Shown here piece after piece: positions 45,276 to 57,310 of a stretch of DNA of 64,000 nt. Origin of the DNA: Fomes fomentarius. Its lineage: Eukaryota; Basidiomycota; Agaricomycetes; Polyporales; Polyporaceae. The notes under the pieces are model-generated. The model worked only from the letters and a program-made list of their open reading frames with translations. It was not told where the DNA came from and ran no database searches. The DNA lies in the NCBI GenBank assembly GCA_022606135.1, contig JABYQN010000011.1:2046001-2110000 (forward strand), in the 5' to 3' direction. Position 1 is the first letter of the stretch, and each line of letters opens with the position of its first letter. The position numbers and the translations under genes are program-made.

Positions 45276-48200
45276 GTTTCAGACTAGCGAGGTCGGGATC
45301 AATGCACACCAACTGCGGTAGAATGGAGAGGGAGGACTAGAGGAGGAAGAGAGAAGAGAGTGAGCCAAAGACGCGAGAGGATCTCAACAAGGGATCAGGT
45401 GGACCTAGAGCGTGCGCACCAAAATATCGACTGCCTTTATTCTCTTCTAGGCAACTGGGGCAGACTTTCGCGCCGGAAGCTGTTCCCAGGTGAGAGGCGC
45501 AGTTGAACGTGGCGTAGACGTTCTCCTGGCTTCGCCCGACGTGATGTGGGCAGGAAGAGGCTCTGGATAGTAACTCTCGTCCCGCAAAGGCTATCAGGAG
45601 ACACCAGGCCGAGTCAGAGGCAATGACCAGCTGGAGGCGGAACAGGGTCGGTGTGCAAGAAGCACGCAAGCCGGCCGCGCACAACTTGGATCGAGCCTAA
45701 GTATATGAATCATCGTGGTCTGCCATACGTCCTCGCATCGATGGCTCGCAACAACCGTCTCCGGTATGAACGACAGCTTGTCTCACACCTCCCATGACCG
45801 CATCTGTCTGCGCCATATCGCTCCCATATCACACGGGAAAAATACTTCCGGAGCGAAATAACATGAACACTCACCTTGGCGGCTCCAGTTCGAGGGGCGC
45901 AGCTGAGGCGCACAGCCCGAACCGGGACATCGATACGGGGACGCGGCGCATGACAATTCCACTCCACCGTCACGTTGCATATATATCAGTCAACATCGCG
46001 GTAAGTGAGTCGCTCATTCTCTGCGAAACGAGGGTCACAGCAGCCTCGAGGTAAAGCACAGACGAGATATGAGCAATGTGGATGCGGTCAACGTGGCCAA
46101 TTTGCCTCCGCGCTGCCCAGTGGCGCGTCATAACCGAGCGGTGCCAGAGGGTCTGTGTCTCCTGGGCCGCCGGATGGCTGTCCCGACTCCCGAGCCTCCG
46201 CACAGCTCTGAGCTCATCTTTCCACTCGACGGCCATCCCTGTACACGGCTGCTCTTCTGGATGCACGGAATCTCTCTTTTTCCTTGGCACATGCAATCAG
46301 AAATCTTCATCTCGTCTCCTCTAGGCTCTCGCTTCCGTACTCTCTCCCTCCGCCGTCTCGACAGATTTTACTCCGAGTCTTCACTTCACTCAGCACTCAA
46401 ACTTCGGGCCGTTGTTCCTGTTCTCGTATTCATCAGGAGCAAAATCGCAGAAAGTTTTCTATAACAGGATCCGCAGTGATTAACAACACTCATTGCGAGG
46501 GAATCATCGTGTAAGTTCCGCGCCGACAGGGACGAGCGCACAGGTATGTTCGAACTTCGAATCACCGGAGCTCGCCTCCCTGACAACTACTTGCCTCGAG
46601 GTCCCAAGACTTCAGCGGAACAGTTTCAACCAGGGTCATGTTGTCGGTTTCTTTTTCCGGCTACTAGGTGTCTGATTTGCGTCCGAGAGTTACATTGCTC
46701 GTTCAACATCCGCTGGATCTCATGCTGCCATCGTATCTTCAGCGGTCCTCCTGCTCGGCCGACAGCAGTCGGACCGGAATACCGCAGGTGCGGCTTCAAC
46801 AACATATTTGGCTGCCAGCGCAAACAATGCCCCGCCACATGACGCTTGTGGCGACGCCCTGTACGAGATCCACGTCCGGTAAGTTGACTATACGCGTTTG
46901 AATTCGCTCTCTCTGTCAGCGGGGCGCGATGTGGTATGGTCAGACGACTCGGGTTACGGCACGGCTTTCCGTGCAGTCTCTGCGCAATGATAGTATTGAG
47001 ACAGCCTTGCTCAGCGGGCGACATGCTCAGCAGGTCCCAGCATCGAAATGTGTAGTTGGGGAAGCTCGGAGATACTATTCAGGACATCATGCAGGCAATC
47101 TCCGTGCACGCGTTGCCAGGTAATGACACAAAGAATAGGAGACTCGTTCGTTTCGTACAACAGAGGTCTGAATGGAGGGGAACGCCCGAGCTCACATCTC
47201 CGCGCGCGTTCCGTTACGTCCGTATCGCACGAAAGCCACAGCGCTGCTGGCCACGACCATCGCAGTGAGTTACGTGACACCGTTCCCCACAACTTCTCGA
47301 TGACAGCCTCGCGGACATGGAATGCGCATGCATTCTTACATCGGAGCCAAGAGCGGATATGCGACGACACCTTCCCCCCGCTCATCTTCGGCAGCATCCC
47401 AACCTTTGCACCTTTATCCTATTGCCATGATCTATCTCCGATGCTGGGTTTGACCGGCGCTCCGCCTTCACGACATCGGTCCGAGCGCCGCCCTGTCATG
47501 TGATTGGGCGCTTCTCCACTAGAACCGAGCGGTGAGTGTCGGGTTGCGGAGTTCCAGCGTTCTCAAGTGCATCATCTCTACAGTCGATGCCACGGCCTTT
47601 GCTAGGATCCTCATATCCCCACCAGCCACCTGTTAAACGCTTTCGGCGAGCCCGGAAGCATACTAGTGCGTCTATGGCTCAAGCTGAAGACGGAGCATGT
47701 CACTGTACTGACCTGCGAGTGTCGCCGTTCGAGACGTCCCTTTGTTGCATGCTAAAGGCTATCACAGCATCGCGCAGCACTTGACATACTGCCTTGGGAA
47801 CGAGCGAGAATACACGTCTTCGTGCCCTTCGTACTCCCGCACGCTCAAGCTTCTCGCCACTTCTAAGTTCGCACCTTCGCCCTTAGAATGCATCATGGTC
47901 CGGGAGCGGTAACTGCGTCTTCCCCGCACCCCCGACACAAGTCCCGCAACTCTAAACCTCGACACCTCGCACGGCGGCACCCCAGCCTGGACTCTCGCGC
48001 CCCGCGCATCATGCAATGCCCGCCACCACAGTCGAGCCGGCGGTCGACGCCGCAACTATCGCTCCCTTTGTGTTCTTGACCCGAGTTGCGGGAAAGGTAG
48101 AGTTTATGTGACGTCCTCCTTTGGATAGAAGACTCCCGACTCGCGGACCCCACGGACTAGTCGGCTACGTTTGCTTCCATTTTGTTCGTCATTCTAGCTA

Positions 48201-48869
48201 TCGGCATATATGCTCTGCGTCCGAGTCGATGTCGGCTTTCCGATGTCGGGGCTCCTTCGAATGTCGACTGTGGAATATCGAGAGGTTGAAGAGGTGAGTC
48301 TGGATCGCGGCTGCGCATCGCTCACATCACCTGTACCTGTAACGCCACAGTTCAGACCCCGGCTTCCTTGATGCATACAGAGCCGGAAGAAGGAAACTCG
48401 AGATGAGGTATTGCATGCGTATAGTACAATTGCACGAGGGGGAGAGTGAGAATGACAGGAGACTGTACAGAACAGGAAAGCACAAAGGACGACTCCGAGC
48501 GCGAGTCAGAAAGATGCAACAGGCAGTACACCAAACCCAAGAAGCAAGTAAACAAAAATCACGAGAACGAGGACGAGGATTCAAATGAAAGAAGAATCCG
48601 AGGGTCAGGGCCAGATGGGAGAAACCCGTCGCACAAAGACACTGCCCAAGTGGGACAGCGTAGCGCCGACATGCCGACACTGATTTTGACAGGACGACTT
48701 GAAAGGCCGAGCGATGCTCACAACACAGAAGCTCGGCTCGGTGTTGTGGCGCAGCCACATGTAGCGAGCGAGTCGAGCCATCGTGCCAGTACCGTCGGAC
48801 GTCCAACGCTCGGCCGCTCTGCTATCCTCTATCCACACTCGGCCATCCGACACATCTGAAGCGTCCGGT
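45276..48869. other. Long intergenic tract
   Basis: About 3.6 kb. The first few hundred bases are the promoter/5' UTR of HMG-box gene 1 (divergent from nothing on the plus strand). No other gene recognised. Confidence 0.4.
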
Positions 48870-50965
48870 CTATGGCGGCGGTCCGACGAACAGCATGAGC
48901 CCCTCTCCATCTTGGGCCGGTGCAAGTCCGCGGAAAAAGGACGCATCGCCGAGATAATCCACCCTCCTCAGCGCGTCGTCCTTCGGGGCGTTTTCCCTCC
49001 CACCTCGAGCTTCATTCTCCGCCAGTACGCCTCGTTCATGAGCGCCCTGCGCCCGTCGGACATCTGCTGGACCTCATAGCTCCACAGCCGCGCCTCAAAA
49101 TTCGCCACAAGGGCGTTCAGCACGTCCTTGACCGACACCGGCAGCGCTTCGTGTCGGGAGAAGACCGTCATGGGCCACGGGAACACGGCGTGCCAGTCGT
49201 CTGCCAGCGCTGTGATTCTGAGGCAGGATACTGCAGGATAGGTCGCCGGCTGCGCGCCGTTGGGGCCGTCCGCGCCAAAGTCGACAAACCCATATGGCAA
49301 CGCTCTGCGTTTGCCACGCCTGCTCGAACTCGAGTTCGAACTTGAACTCGGGCCAGCGTCTCTTCGTCCGGTGCTCGGACCGACATCCGCTCTCTGAGTC
49401 TCAGGATATCCAAAATGGTTCGGCGGCTGTTGTGGCTGCGCGTGCTCCAGTCTGCCATCGAGCATGATGTCGACCACACGGGTGCGCAAATCGAAGTGGA
49501 TAGGGGGCCGCCCGCGGTTCCGGTACAGGAGAAACGGGTTGAGCTGCAGATCCGTGGGCAGCGGAATCTCCGCACCCCGCGGTGTCGGCCAGAGGTCCGG
49601 GCGCGGGGGGAGAGACGGGTGTACCGTGCGCGCGACCCAGTTCTCAGGGTACCGTCGCCCGTCGGGACTGTGTAGACGCGCGAACATCGCGTCGATCTGT
49701 GCTGGACTCAGGGGCTCGTGCGGGGTGTTCGGCGGGGCTGTACGGTCGGCGGCGGACGTTTGAGACGAAAAGAAACGTCAGCGGCATGTAAGGGACGAAG
49801 GTTCCAAGTACGTACTCGCGTTGCGCACGACCATGTCCCACGGCTTTCCTAGGTGTGGGCGTGCCCAAGCGCCGTATGCGCGCCATTGTGCGGGCGGTAC
49901 TTCCAGTCCGCGCGTCGTCGTGCGGCCTGTGTGTCCCCAGTGGTTTGTTTGGATGTCGCCCTCGTCCGCGTCCGCGTCTGCGTCTGCGTCGGAGTGTATG
50001 TTGACATCATCTGCAGCGACGACGCGGCTTCGCCCTGGTTGGTCAAGTTTTACGTCAATATGCCGATCTCATCCATACGTACTCAACGCCACCTGATGCA
50101 GTGATGCCTCCCCCACCTTCCAAACGCGGACTGCGTATGCGACTTGCCGTCGTCGCCAAGAAGACAGGAAGGGGAAGGGCATCAGGCGAGATCTGGAGTG
50201 GAACGTGCACGTACTGTGACTGAAGAGCCGTTTCAACCAGGACACGGGTCGCGCCCTCTCCCTCTCCGGCCTCTCCCTGAGGTTGCAGTTCTCCCGCCCG
50301 CGCGTCCGATCGTCCCGTGCCTGCAGTCGCGGCATGGTGTTTGACGTCCGTGAGGGTCGTGTGCTTGTGCCCATGCCCGTCACTGCTGAATCCGTTCGAG
50401 TTCCTCCCGTCCCTGGCCCCAGGCGAGCCCATGGGTGTGTGAAAGAGGGCGGCTCATCTCCGGGGTGCGTGCGTCCAGACGTACTAGCCGCAGATGCGGA
50501 CCCAAACCCCGCCCCAGAAGCTGAAGCAGACGATCGCTGTCGGTTCTGAGTCCACATCTGAGTCTGAGGCGGCTCTTCACCTCTGTACGGCCGTGAGCCC
50601 GAGCTTCTATCTCTCGTGCTCCTCTCCCTCTCCCTTTCCCTTTCCCTCTCCGTCACCTCACTCTGATCGTTATCCCTAACTCCGTGCACACGCTGCACCG
50701 GGTAGGTGCTTCCACCCCGAGTCGCGTGGTACTCACGTTCCCCAAAGTCGTCGCTCGTGTCGCGCAACTCTGGGGACGGGACCCAGGGACGCCGAAGATC
50801 GACCGTGTGCCGCGGGTTGGCGGCGTTCGGCGGCAAGTGCTCGTGCATAAACGCATGCGTCTGCGTCTGCGGGTGTGCGTACACGGCAGTAGCAGACGAT
50901 GCCGGTCTTGTCATGGTCAAGCTCGAATACGGACGAGCTGGAGGATGCGTCTGCGTCTGCGTCAT
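48870..50965 (-). CDS. DUF6699-like protein with 3' frameshift
   Basis: Exons 50083-50965 and 49816-50034, then a third exon from 49737 (GTACGT donors; ACCAG and TACAG acceptors, in phase). The first about 300 residues are low complexity (Thr/Gln/His, an RE dipeptide run encoded by CT-rich repeats, Arg-rich). The second exon holds a DADADADAD run and then the conserved GKPWDMVVRNA. The third has LNPFLLYRNRGRPPIHFDLR, WHAVFPWPMTVF, VSVKDVLNALVANF and YWRRMKLE, a pattern I associate with basidiomycete DUF6699 proteins. As written the frame stops at 48968 (TTR). One base later in frame the expected family ending is open: DALRRVDYLGDASFFRGL...LMLFVGPPP with a stop at 48870. A single missing base in the GGGAAAA run near 48993 would explain this. 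Function unknown. Confidence 0.75.
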
Positions 50966-51894
50966 CCTTCCCTTCCCTTCCTGAAGCCGACCTAATGCGA
51001 TCTCGTATGCGTATGCGTATGCCCGAATGAGCAGTGTACCTGGAGCGTGAGCCGTTAATTAACGATGTCGACTGATCGTGATCGCTGCTGGACAGGGGAG
51101 CCTGAATGAAGCTTGAGTCTGCGCGGGGGCGTCTTCGCTATTGTCTCAAGAGTCTAGTGTGAGAGCGGCGGCGGGATCCGGATGGACGTGTCGCTAGAAT
51201 GGGTAGCCGAGCCCTCGATGCTGGAGTTTGCAGCTTGCAGAGAGGGGGAAGGGAACTCGATGGGGTTCGGGATGAGGAGTGGACGAAGAGGATGTTCAGT
51301 CTGAGTGTGCCGCGAGGCTCGCGCATTGCATGCGCTGACACAGCCGCGGTCTGGGTGTCCTAGGAAGACTTGCGTGGCGAGCACGTCTATCGTATTATCG
51401 GTTCTGTATCAGCCTCGCAGTCGACCCCCAGCACGCGCTTCGCACAAGGCAGGGCGTGGCATATGGGAATTTCCGAGTCTGGCACTTTGACATGGAGACG
51501 CTCTTGTTCCCGAAATGGGCCTCCTTGACTCTGGGCACTGACGATGGAGTTTACGCATATGGCCGTGTCTTGTATGTAACCACAGTGTCCATATTGTCGT
51601 ACGAGACAAGACTTAGAGCACGTAAAAGGGTCTTGTATGTAGTCCAACCGAATGATAGTCGGAGACAAGCTCTCAGTGGTCTACCTCACGGGCGTCTGGA
51701 ACCCGTGATCGTGGTGTTTCATTAGACACGTCAAAGAGCGACGCGTTTTTTTGGCGTGTATCATGAACACACTCAGCCGAATAACGTCAAGAAGGATGCA
51801 TGGTAGGTATAGCAGTCGATTATATGACTACAGTTCAAGGAGATTACGGCGAGCACAAGATATCCGATGTAACGATCGAGAAACGAGGTGGTTC
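50966..51894. other. Intergenic
   Basis: About 0.93 kb between two minus-strand genes, holding the promoter of the DUF6699-like gene and the 3' UTR of the glycosylase gene. A short TATGCG repeat occurs at about 51003-51020. No gene seen. Confidence 0.45.
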
Positions 51895-52926
51895 TCAGAC
51901 CTCAGGGTCCTCGTTCTTGAGCGCAGGCTGATCCACGACATCAGGGATTTGGTGCTCAGCATCGGCCATTGTCACCGCTATATCCTCTTCCTTCACGCCC
52001 TTCTTCTCTCTCAGCCACCGCTTGAGCGCGCACTCGCCCATCCCACCGCTACTTCCCTTGCACCCCTTGCATCGGCGACCGTGCCCGACCATGAGTACGT
52101 GCAAGCCGTATTTGAGCTCGTCCGGGATCAGCAAATCCAGGTGCGCCTGAGCAGTCACCCTGTCGGCCTTCTGCGGCACCCAGCCCAGGAGGCGCGACAG
52201 CCGGAAGACGTGTGTATCGACGGGAAAGGACGAGCGGCCAAGGCAGAACAGGAGGACACACGAGGCTGTCTTGGGGCCGACGCCGTCGTAGGAGACGAGC
52301 TCCTGCATGGCTTCCTCATCTGTAGCCGCTGTCGCTGGTTCGGCTTTTACCATGCCCTTCGTCTTCGTATCTGTTCTGTCTGCGGCGCCCGCGAGATGCT
52401 GGAGGGAGTACGCGCCATGTCTCTCATAGACTTCCTTCAAGATGTTCTGGATCACCCCTGCCTTTTTGTTCGCCAGCCCTCCAGTCCTTATCGCCTCTAC
52501 TACGTCCTTCTTCGGCGCACCCGCGATCGCCGCGAAGTTGTTCCGACCAAACGCAGCGTCCAGACCGCGCTTAGCAGCGGTGGAATTACGCGAAGACGTG
52601 TTCTGGCTGAGGATGGTACCTATGAGCGACTCGAGGACATTCGGCACACTTCCACATGTTCGCGCCGAGTCGTTCTTGTCAGAAGGCGGGCGGCGCCGCG
52701 CGGCGAGGTCGGGGTGCGTCACGGATAGGAGGGCGTGCACCTGCGCGGCCTCGGTGGGTGTTGGGTGTGCGAAGTCCGGGAAGGGGGATGCTATTGAGTG
52801 CGAGGCTAGAAGTTTAAGCTTTTTGGCTCGGTGCGATTGACTCTGAGGTGAAGATGGTTCGGAGAGTGCTGCATCGCCGATGGGAGGGAGAGTTGGTGAG
52901 CGAGGACGCTTTGATTTAGGAGGCAT
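51895..52926 (-). CDS. Endonuclease III-like DNA glycosylase (HhH-GPD)
   Basis: HhH-GPD glycosylases remove damaged bases in base-excision repair. Intronless, 343 residues from an ATG in good context. The N-terminal 80 residues are basic and Pro/Ser-rich (KSKRPR, KKLKL: likely nuclear localisation). Then the fold: ESLIGTILSQNTS, GGLANKKAGVIQNIL, the hairpin VSYDGVGPKTASCVLLF with the catalytic-type Lys219, and FPVDTHVFRLSRLLGWV with the catalytic Asp237. An Ala/Asp-rich insertion (about 181-203) precedes the hairpin. In bacterial Nth the C-terminal Fe-S cluster uses C-x6-C-x2-C-x5-C; here only Cys286, Cys289 and Cys299 are seen after GHGRR, so the first ligand and usual spacing are missing. 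Lys plus Asp suggests bifunctional glycosylase/lyase chemistry. Substrate unknown. Confidence 0.9.
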   Translation of the reverse strand: MPPKSKRPRSPTLPPIGDAALSEPSSPQSQSHRAKKLKLLASHSIASPFPDFAHPTPTEAAQVHALLSVTHPDLAARRRPPSDKNDSARTCGSVPNVLESLIGTILSQNTSSRNSTAAKRGLDAAFGRNNFAAIAGAPKKDVVEAIRTGGLANKKAGVIQNILKEVYERHGAYSLQHLAGAADRTDTKTKGMVKAEPATAATDEEAMQELVSYDGVGPKTASCVLLFCLGRSSFPVDTHVFRLSRLLGWVPQKADRVTAQAHLDLLIPDELKYGLHVLMVGHGRRCKGCKGSSGGMGECALKRWLREKKGVKEEDIAVTMADAEHQIPDVVDQPALKNEDPEV

Positions 52927-55900
52927 CTCTTCTGTCTCACAGGAGAAGATGTTTCAGTAAGCACTGTGCACAATAAAAGGTACCGCGGAGTGTATTTTGT
53001 TGAGTTCGGTGCAGCGAAGGACACCAGCTGAGGGACACGAAGTGGAAGTTGGCGAGAGGCTGAGAGCAGAGCTGCGGCAATAGTGTAGCCACCCACGTGG
53101 CAAATGCTCCCGAGTTCCCATTTCGTCCCGCACCCGTCATTCTGCCCCTAGGATAGGGTTCTACTACGTCACAGGTTGCCAGCCCGTCTGGGCGTCTCAC
53201 GCACTGAGAACTTTGCTCCCAACGACGACTACAGCTGTTTTCTCTCCTCCGTCTCTCATGACCTCTGCGAACGACTATATGCGTCTATCTGATCCCTTGC
53301 ATCTGCTTCTCCACCATAACCGACAATCAGGATAGGAGATAGACTGTCGACCACCGGACAACGGCACGAACTTAGGCTCGGAACAGAGATTTTGCTTGTC
53401 ATTCCTTGTCTCCCCTGACATACGCCTAGTTATCTCGTTTACACTTCTTGGGCAAAGATTGTTAGTCAACAGCTCACAAGCGCACCGTCATACATCCATC
53501 TGCGACAGCTTTACGTGATCGGCCGTCGGGGCGCGCGGGGATATCGATACCAAGCGGAGACATCTCCAAGTCAGAACCAGAAGAACCAGGTGCGTCGCAT
53601 CAGGAGAGAACCGGAGTATTATCTGCACACTGCCGTCACATCGCGCTCAATCGCGTCCCGTGCCCTCGCGGTCCAGTGATTCCACCGCCCATCCGTGCGA
53701 TCCCGTTCATTTCCCTGTCTGCCGGACCTGGCTCACACGCTGTGGCCACACGCTGCACAAGGGAAATGAGCGTGGGCAAACGCTAACTGTGCTGCTGTGA
53801 TCCGCTCATGGCGCGCTGCCACGACGTCTGCCCACGCTATACTGCGATGGGGAGCGGATGGTGCGGCGATGGCCTTCCGGATAGCGGAAGAAGGGCAGGT
53901 GCATGCTCGATGTCGGGATGGTTTTGTGGCTTTGCTTCGGCGGTGGAAGGGAAGGAACCTTGAAGGTTAATGTCTCACATCGCATGCACTAGGCAGAGTC
54001 ACCGATGACAGATGATCAACAACGGATACGAGTAGTGCCTTCCGTCACTCGTAGCGGCTGACAGTTCTTAGTAGTAGTGCGCACCCGTGAAGTTGTGTAT
54101 GATTCTACCTGGAGTCATGGGGGAACCGTATCCGGTTATACCGGTCTCTGTCAGTCGTTAGCATTCATGAACTGGCTTCTCAGCACGAAGTGATGCCGGT
54201 ACCGCGCTGTGTCCGAACGGCTTTCATTGCATGCCGAGGACGGAATTTCGGAGGCAGTTCTCGCAGTGGTTCATCCGCTTTCTGTACGCGGTCAAGGTCG
54301 TGACGAATACTGCGCCATTCGTGGCGAGCACGTTTGCGTCGCACTCGTGATGTCAATCGGTGATGATGATCGTGCTCTTCCATGCATATGATTCTTGCGG
54401 CCTGAAATTTCCTCCGCGACGCACGATGCACGGCAGGGCAGTGCAACACGCCCTCGTGGGCACGCGTACTGTATTCTGGCGCGGAAGCGATCCCTGAGCA
54501 CTGGCAGCACCTCGTTCGTACTCACCCTCGTGTGTGACAATTAATGAGTGACAGCTTTCACGATCGACCGCAGCTACCAGTGTACGCTATGAACTCATAG
54601 CTTGCAAAGCTCCGTGCAGTTAAAGCTCTATCACGTCTATGCGTAGCATGCGCATAGCGCAGCCCATATTTGCGGACCGCATTTGTGATGTGCGTATTTG
54701 CCGTTAATGTTCCTTCCACCGCTAGGGTCCAACTCGAATCCACACTATTCTGCGGAAGTCCCTACACATCGATGTGCTACATTGACTACAAACGATCAAG
54801 CGGCCAACGCCTCACCAAAGGACTAAGACTTATCGCGCCCATCACTGAGGTGATCGTAGGCTAACTCAGGTCAGGACCCTCTCGTCTCCTCACATGCATA
54901 TGTTCCGTCGCCGCATACCCGCAGGTCCGAAGCGGCGTGCGGGAGGCTGGTCCGGCGGGAGGGCGGGGCGTCATCATATGATCCCCGCCAACGCGATGAG
55001 ATACTGGAAATTAGATAGGAGGAAGATGGCATGGTCATACGGGGCCACAGGGCCACAGAGCCACAGGTATCGTCGGGACGGCGGAGGACCATTCGGGAAT
55101 CAGGACACAGAAGGCACGCCTGCAGCAGTATAATTCGCCATGGCGTGCCACCGCTAAGGCTAGGCTAGCGAGCGGAGTGGGCAACGTGGCCGTGGCTCGC
55201 GTAAGGGGAAGTGAATCAGTTGCTAGGCAAATGATACTCGAAACGGAACGGAAGCAGATAGCCATCGTTCTGCCCCGAGCTCCGAGCCATCCGAGAGCCA
55301 TCAGTACCTTGCGCGTATATTCCGAGTCCCCTCCGCCCTATGTACGTGCACTGATGCACTCGGCGCAGAGAACGCTGACGTTAACATGAATGGATACGGA
55401 GAGAAACGTGGGCTTTGCGATATGACGGCTGTGTCTGCTGGAGCTGCGCGCGCACAGCCCAGTTGTACGCGGACTGTCCGTTGACTGGTCGGTGTGACCT
55501 CGGGGGGCTCGGAATGTTCGTCAGGTGGGTGCAATGCGCACATTCGATGACGATTGCGGTCGGAAGACTAGCATGGCGCAGACATAGTTTGCGTGCGTAT
55601 CAGCTCTCTCTCCGTCCCTCTATCACCCGCATGCCCTATCCATCCATCCGCATAGACATTTGCCTCCGAACAAGGCAGATAGAGGTGGAGAGATGGATGG
55701 AGATCCGAGTCCGCAGCCTCGCGTCGTTCACAGCAGAGATGGACCTGCTCCTGTCTGAACACGGCACGGAGGAGCCGAGCTCAGGGCGCCGCCGCACGCC
55801 AACGTTGATCCTTTGAGCAGTCTCCAAACGGCATGCTCAATGCTGCCATATCCGTGCGCAGACCTCGCTAGGCAGCCCACGGCCCCGCCTGCCGGGAGCG

Positions 55901-57310
55901 CACGCCGTGACATGCGACGGTCTTTGCCTCGAGGCGTGCCAGTACTCCGCCGCATCGTCCACCGCGGTACTTGGTATTTCCTGCATACCCGGAGGACAGA
56001 CTCAGGGATGTGGGTCGTGGGTCATTGCGCGCTGTCTCGCATGGCACCGGCGCCCAGATGGTCCGCGGAGTGTACGCTCAGGCCCGTTGTTCCGGTGGGC
56101 ATCCCGGTCACGCGTGGTCTTGTTGGACTGGATGTGGTGGCAGACTCGGGCGGGGCGAGAGGGGTTCGGGGAACGCGAAACGCGCAAGCGACGGTCGAGC
56201 GTCGCGGAACCAGATGGGGCAACAGGCGGGAGGCTTGTAAGTCAGAGAAGGGCGGCGTACATAGCACCGTCGATCTGCAACACGATCGAGACAAGCCACT
56301 CTCCGGTCTCTCAACGACTTCCTGCCATATCCGCCGGCATTCTCACGGGCGATTGCCAGGGCCGGACTGTCCATATCCGGGACTCTCACACGCGCCCGCA
56401 GACAGGCGCTCGAGAGCGTCTGCGAATTCGAATATCTCACCGAAATATTCAGCGCGAAAAACGAGCCATGTCGCCCGTGTGGGATGTCTACGCGAGATCA
56501 TCCGATATCCTGCCCCCTCGCGCTGGCTATGACTCAACGCGCCCGACTGCCTTCTCTCCGCTTGCAGCCCTTTTACGAGAGCGGCGGGCACGAGGCGTTC
56601 GGTACAGAGCAGTCGGCCTCTCTTTGCTGGATCGCGCGCAGTGCGGCTCTCCACGAGGTAGGAGAGCGCTGTCCCGACCGCCCCCATTCACATTGCTTGG
56701 GAAGGGATGCTAAATGAGCGTGTTGGCGCCACGTCTGCTGCATCGGGCGAGGCTGACTCGGCGTGAGCACACTCGCTGGAGCGCGAGCACGGCGCGCGCG
56801 AGTGCACGGGACTCTATCGAGTATTCCATCGAGCACTGGTGGGCGTGACTGATAACGGCATACGGGGATATCTGCAAAGACAATAAGCAGAGAGACGGTT
56901 CCTGTTGCCCGAGTTTGTGGGCCAGCGAAGTCTGGGCGAACAATAAGAGGTTTTCGCCGAACGAGGTATGAGAAACAGATGTTGTGCCGTGTTTGGCCAT
57001 GAAATGGAGACCGATTCACTTCGGGTTTAGGTCCGTGAGGGAGAGAACACAATGAAGGAGATCTTGCGATGAGATCTGTCTCTCTACGCGGGGTCCAGCG
57101 CGAGTTCACCTTCCTAACCTATAAAGATCTCCTGCGTATTGTCTTCGCCCTCCGTCCGTCCTGTGCGCAATTGTCTTCCTCGGGGCCTCAGTGCCACCTC
57201 CCGCCATCCCTCCTGCCCGTGTAGGAGCGCCCTATTATTCTGCCTCGAGGAAACGAGCCTGTGTTTACCAAACTCCCTCAACTTTTTCCCTTCTGCTAAC
57301 GAGAACAATC
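52927..57310. other. Long gene-poor tract upstream of HMG-box gene 2
   Basis: About 4.4 kb. The longest open frames (55813-56532 and 55907-56713, plus) overlap each other and oppositely oriented frames, have no motif and look like chance frames in GC-rich DNA. The last several hundred bases are the promoter/5' UTR of the next gene (TATAAAG at about 57120). Large upstream regions are usual for developmental regulators, but I can name no site. Confidence 0.4.
57119..57125 (+). promoter_or_regulatory. Possible TATA box of HMG-box gene 2
   Basis: CTATAAAG lies about 190 bp upstream of the ATG at 57311, followed by a pyrimidine-rich leader; position and composition fit a core promoter but are not decisive. 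Confidence 0.4.

Noticed and set aside
51751..52728. 325-codon plus-strand frame
   Set aside because: Antisense of the endonuclease III-like gene; no homology of its own.
55813..56713. Overlapping plus-strand frames of 239 and 268 codons
   Set aside because: Two frames overlap each other and minus-strand frames, composition is Arg/Ser/Pro-rich without motifs, and no splice logic extends them.
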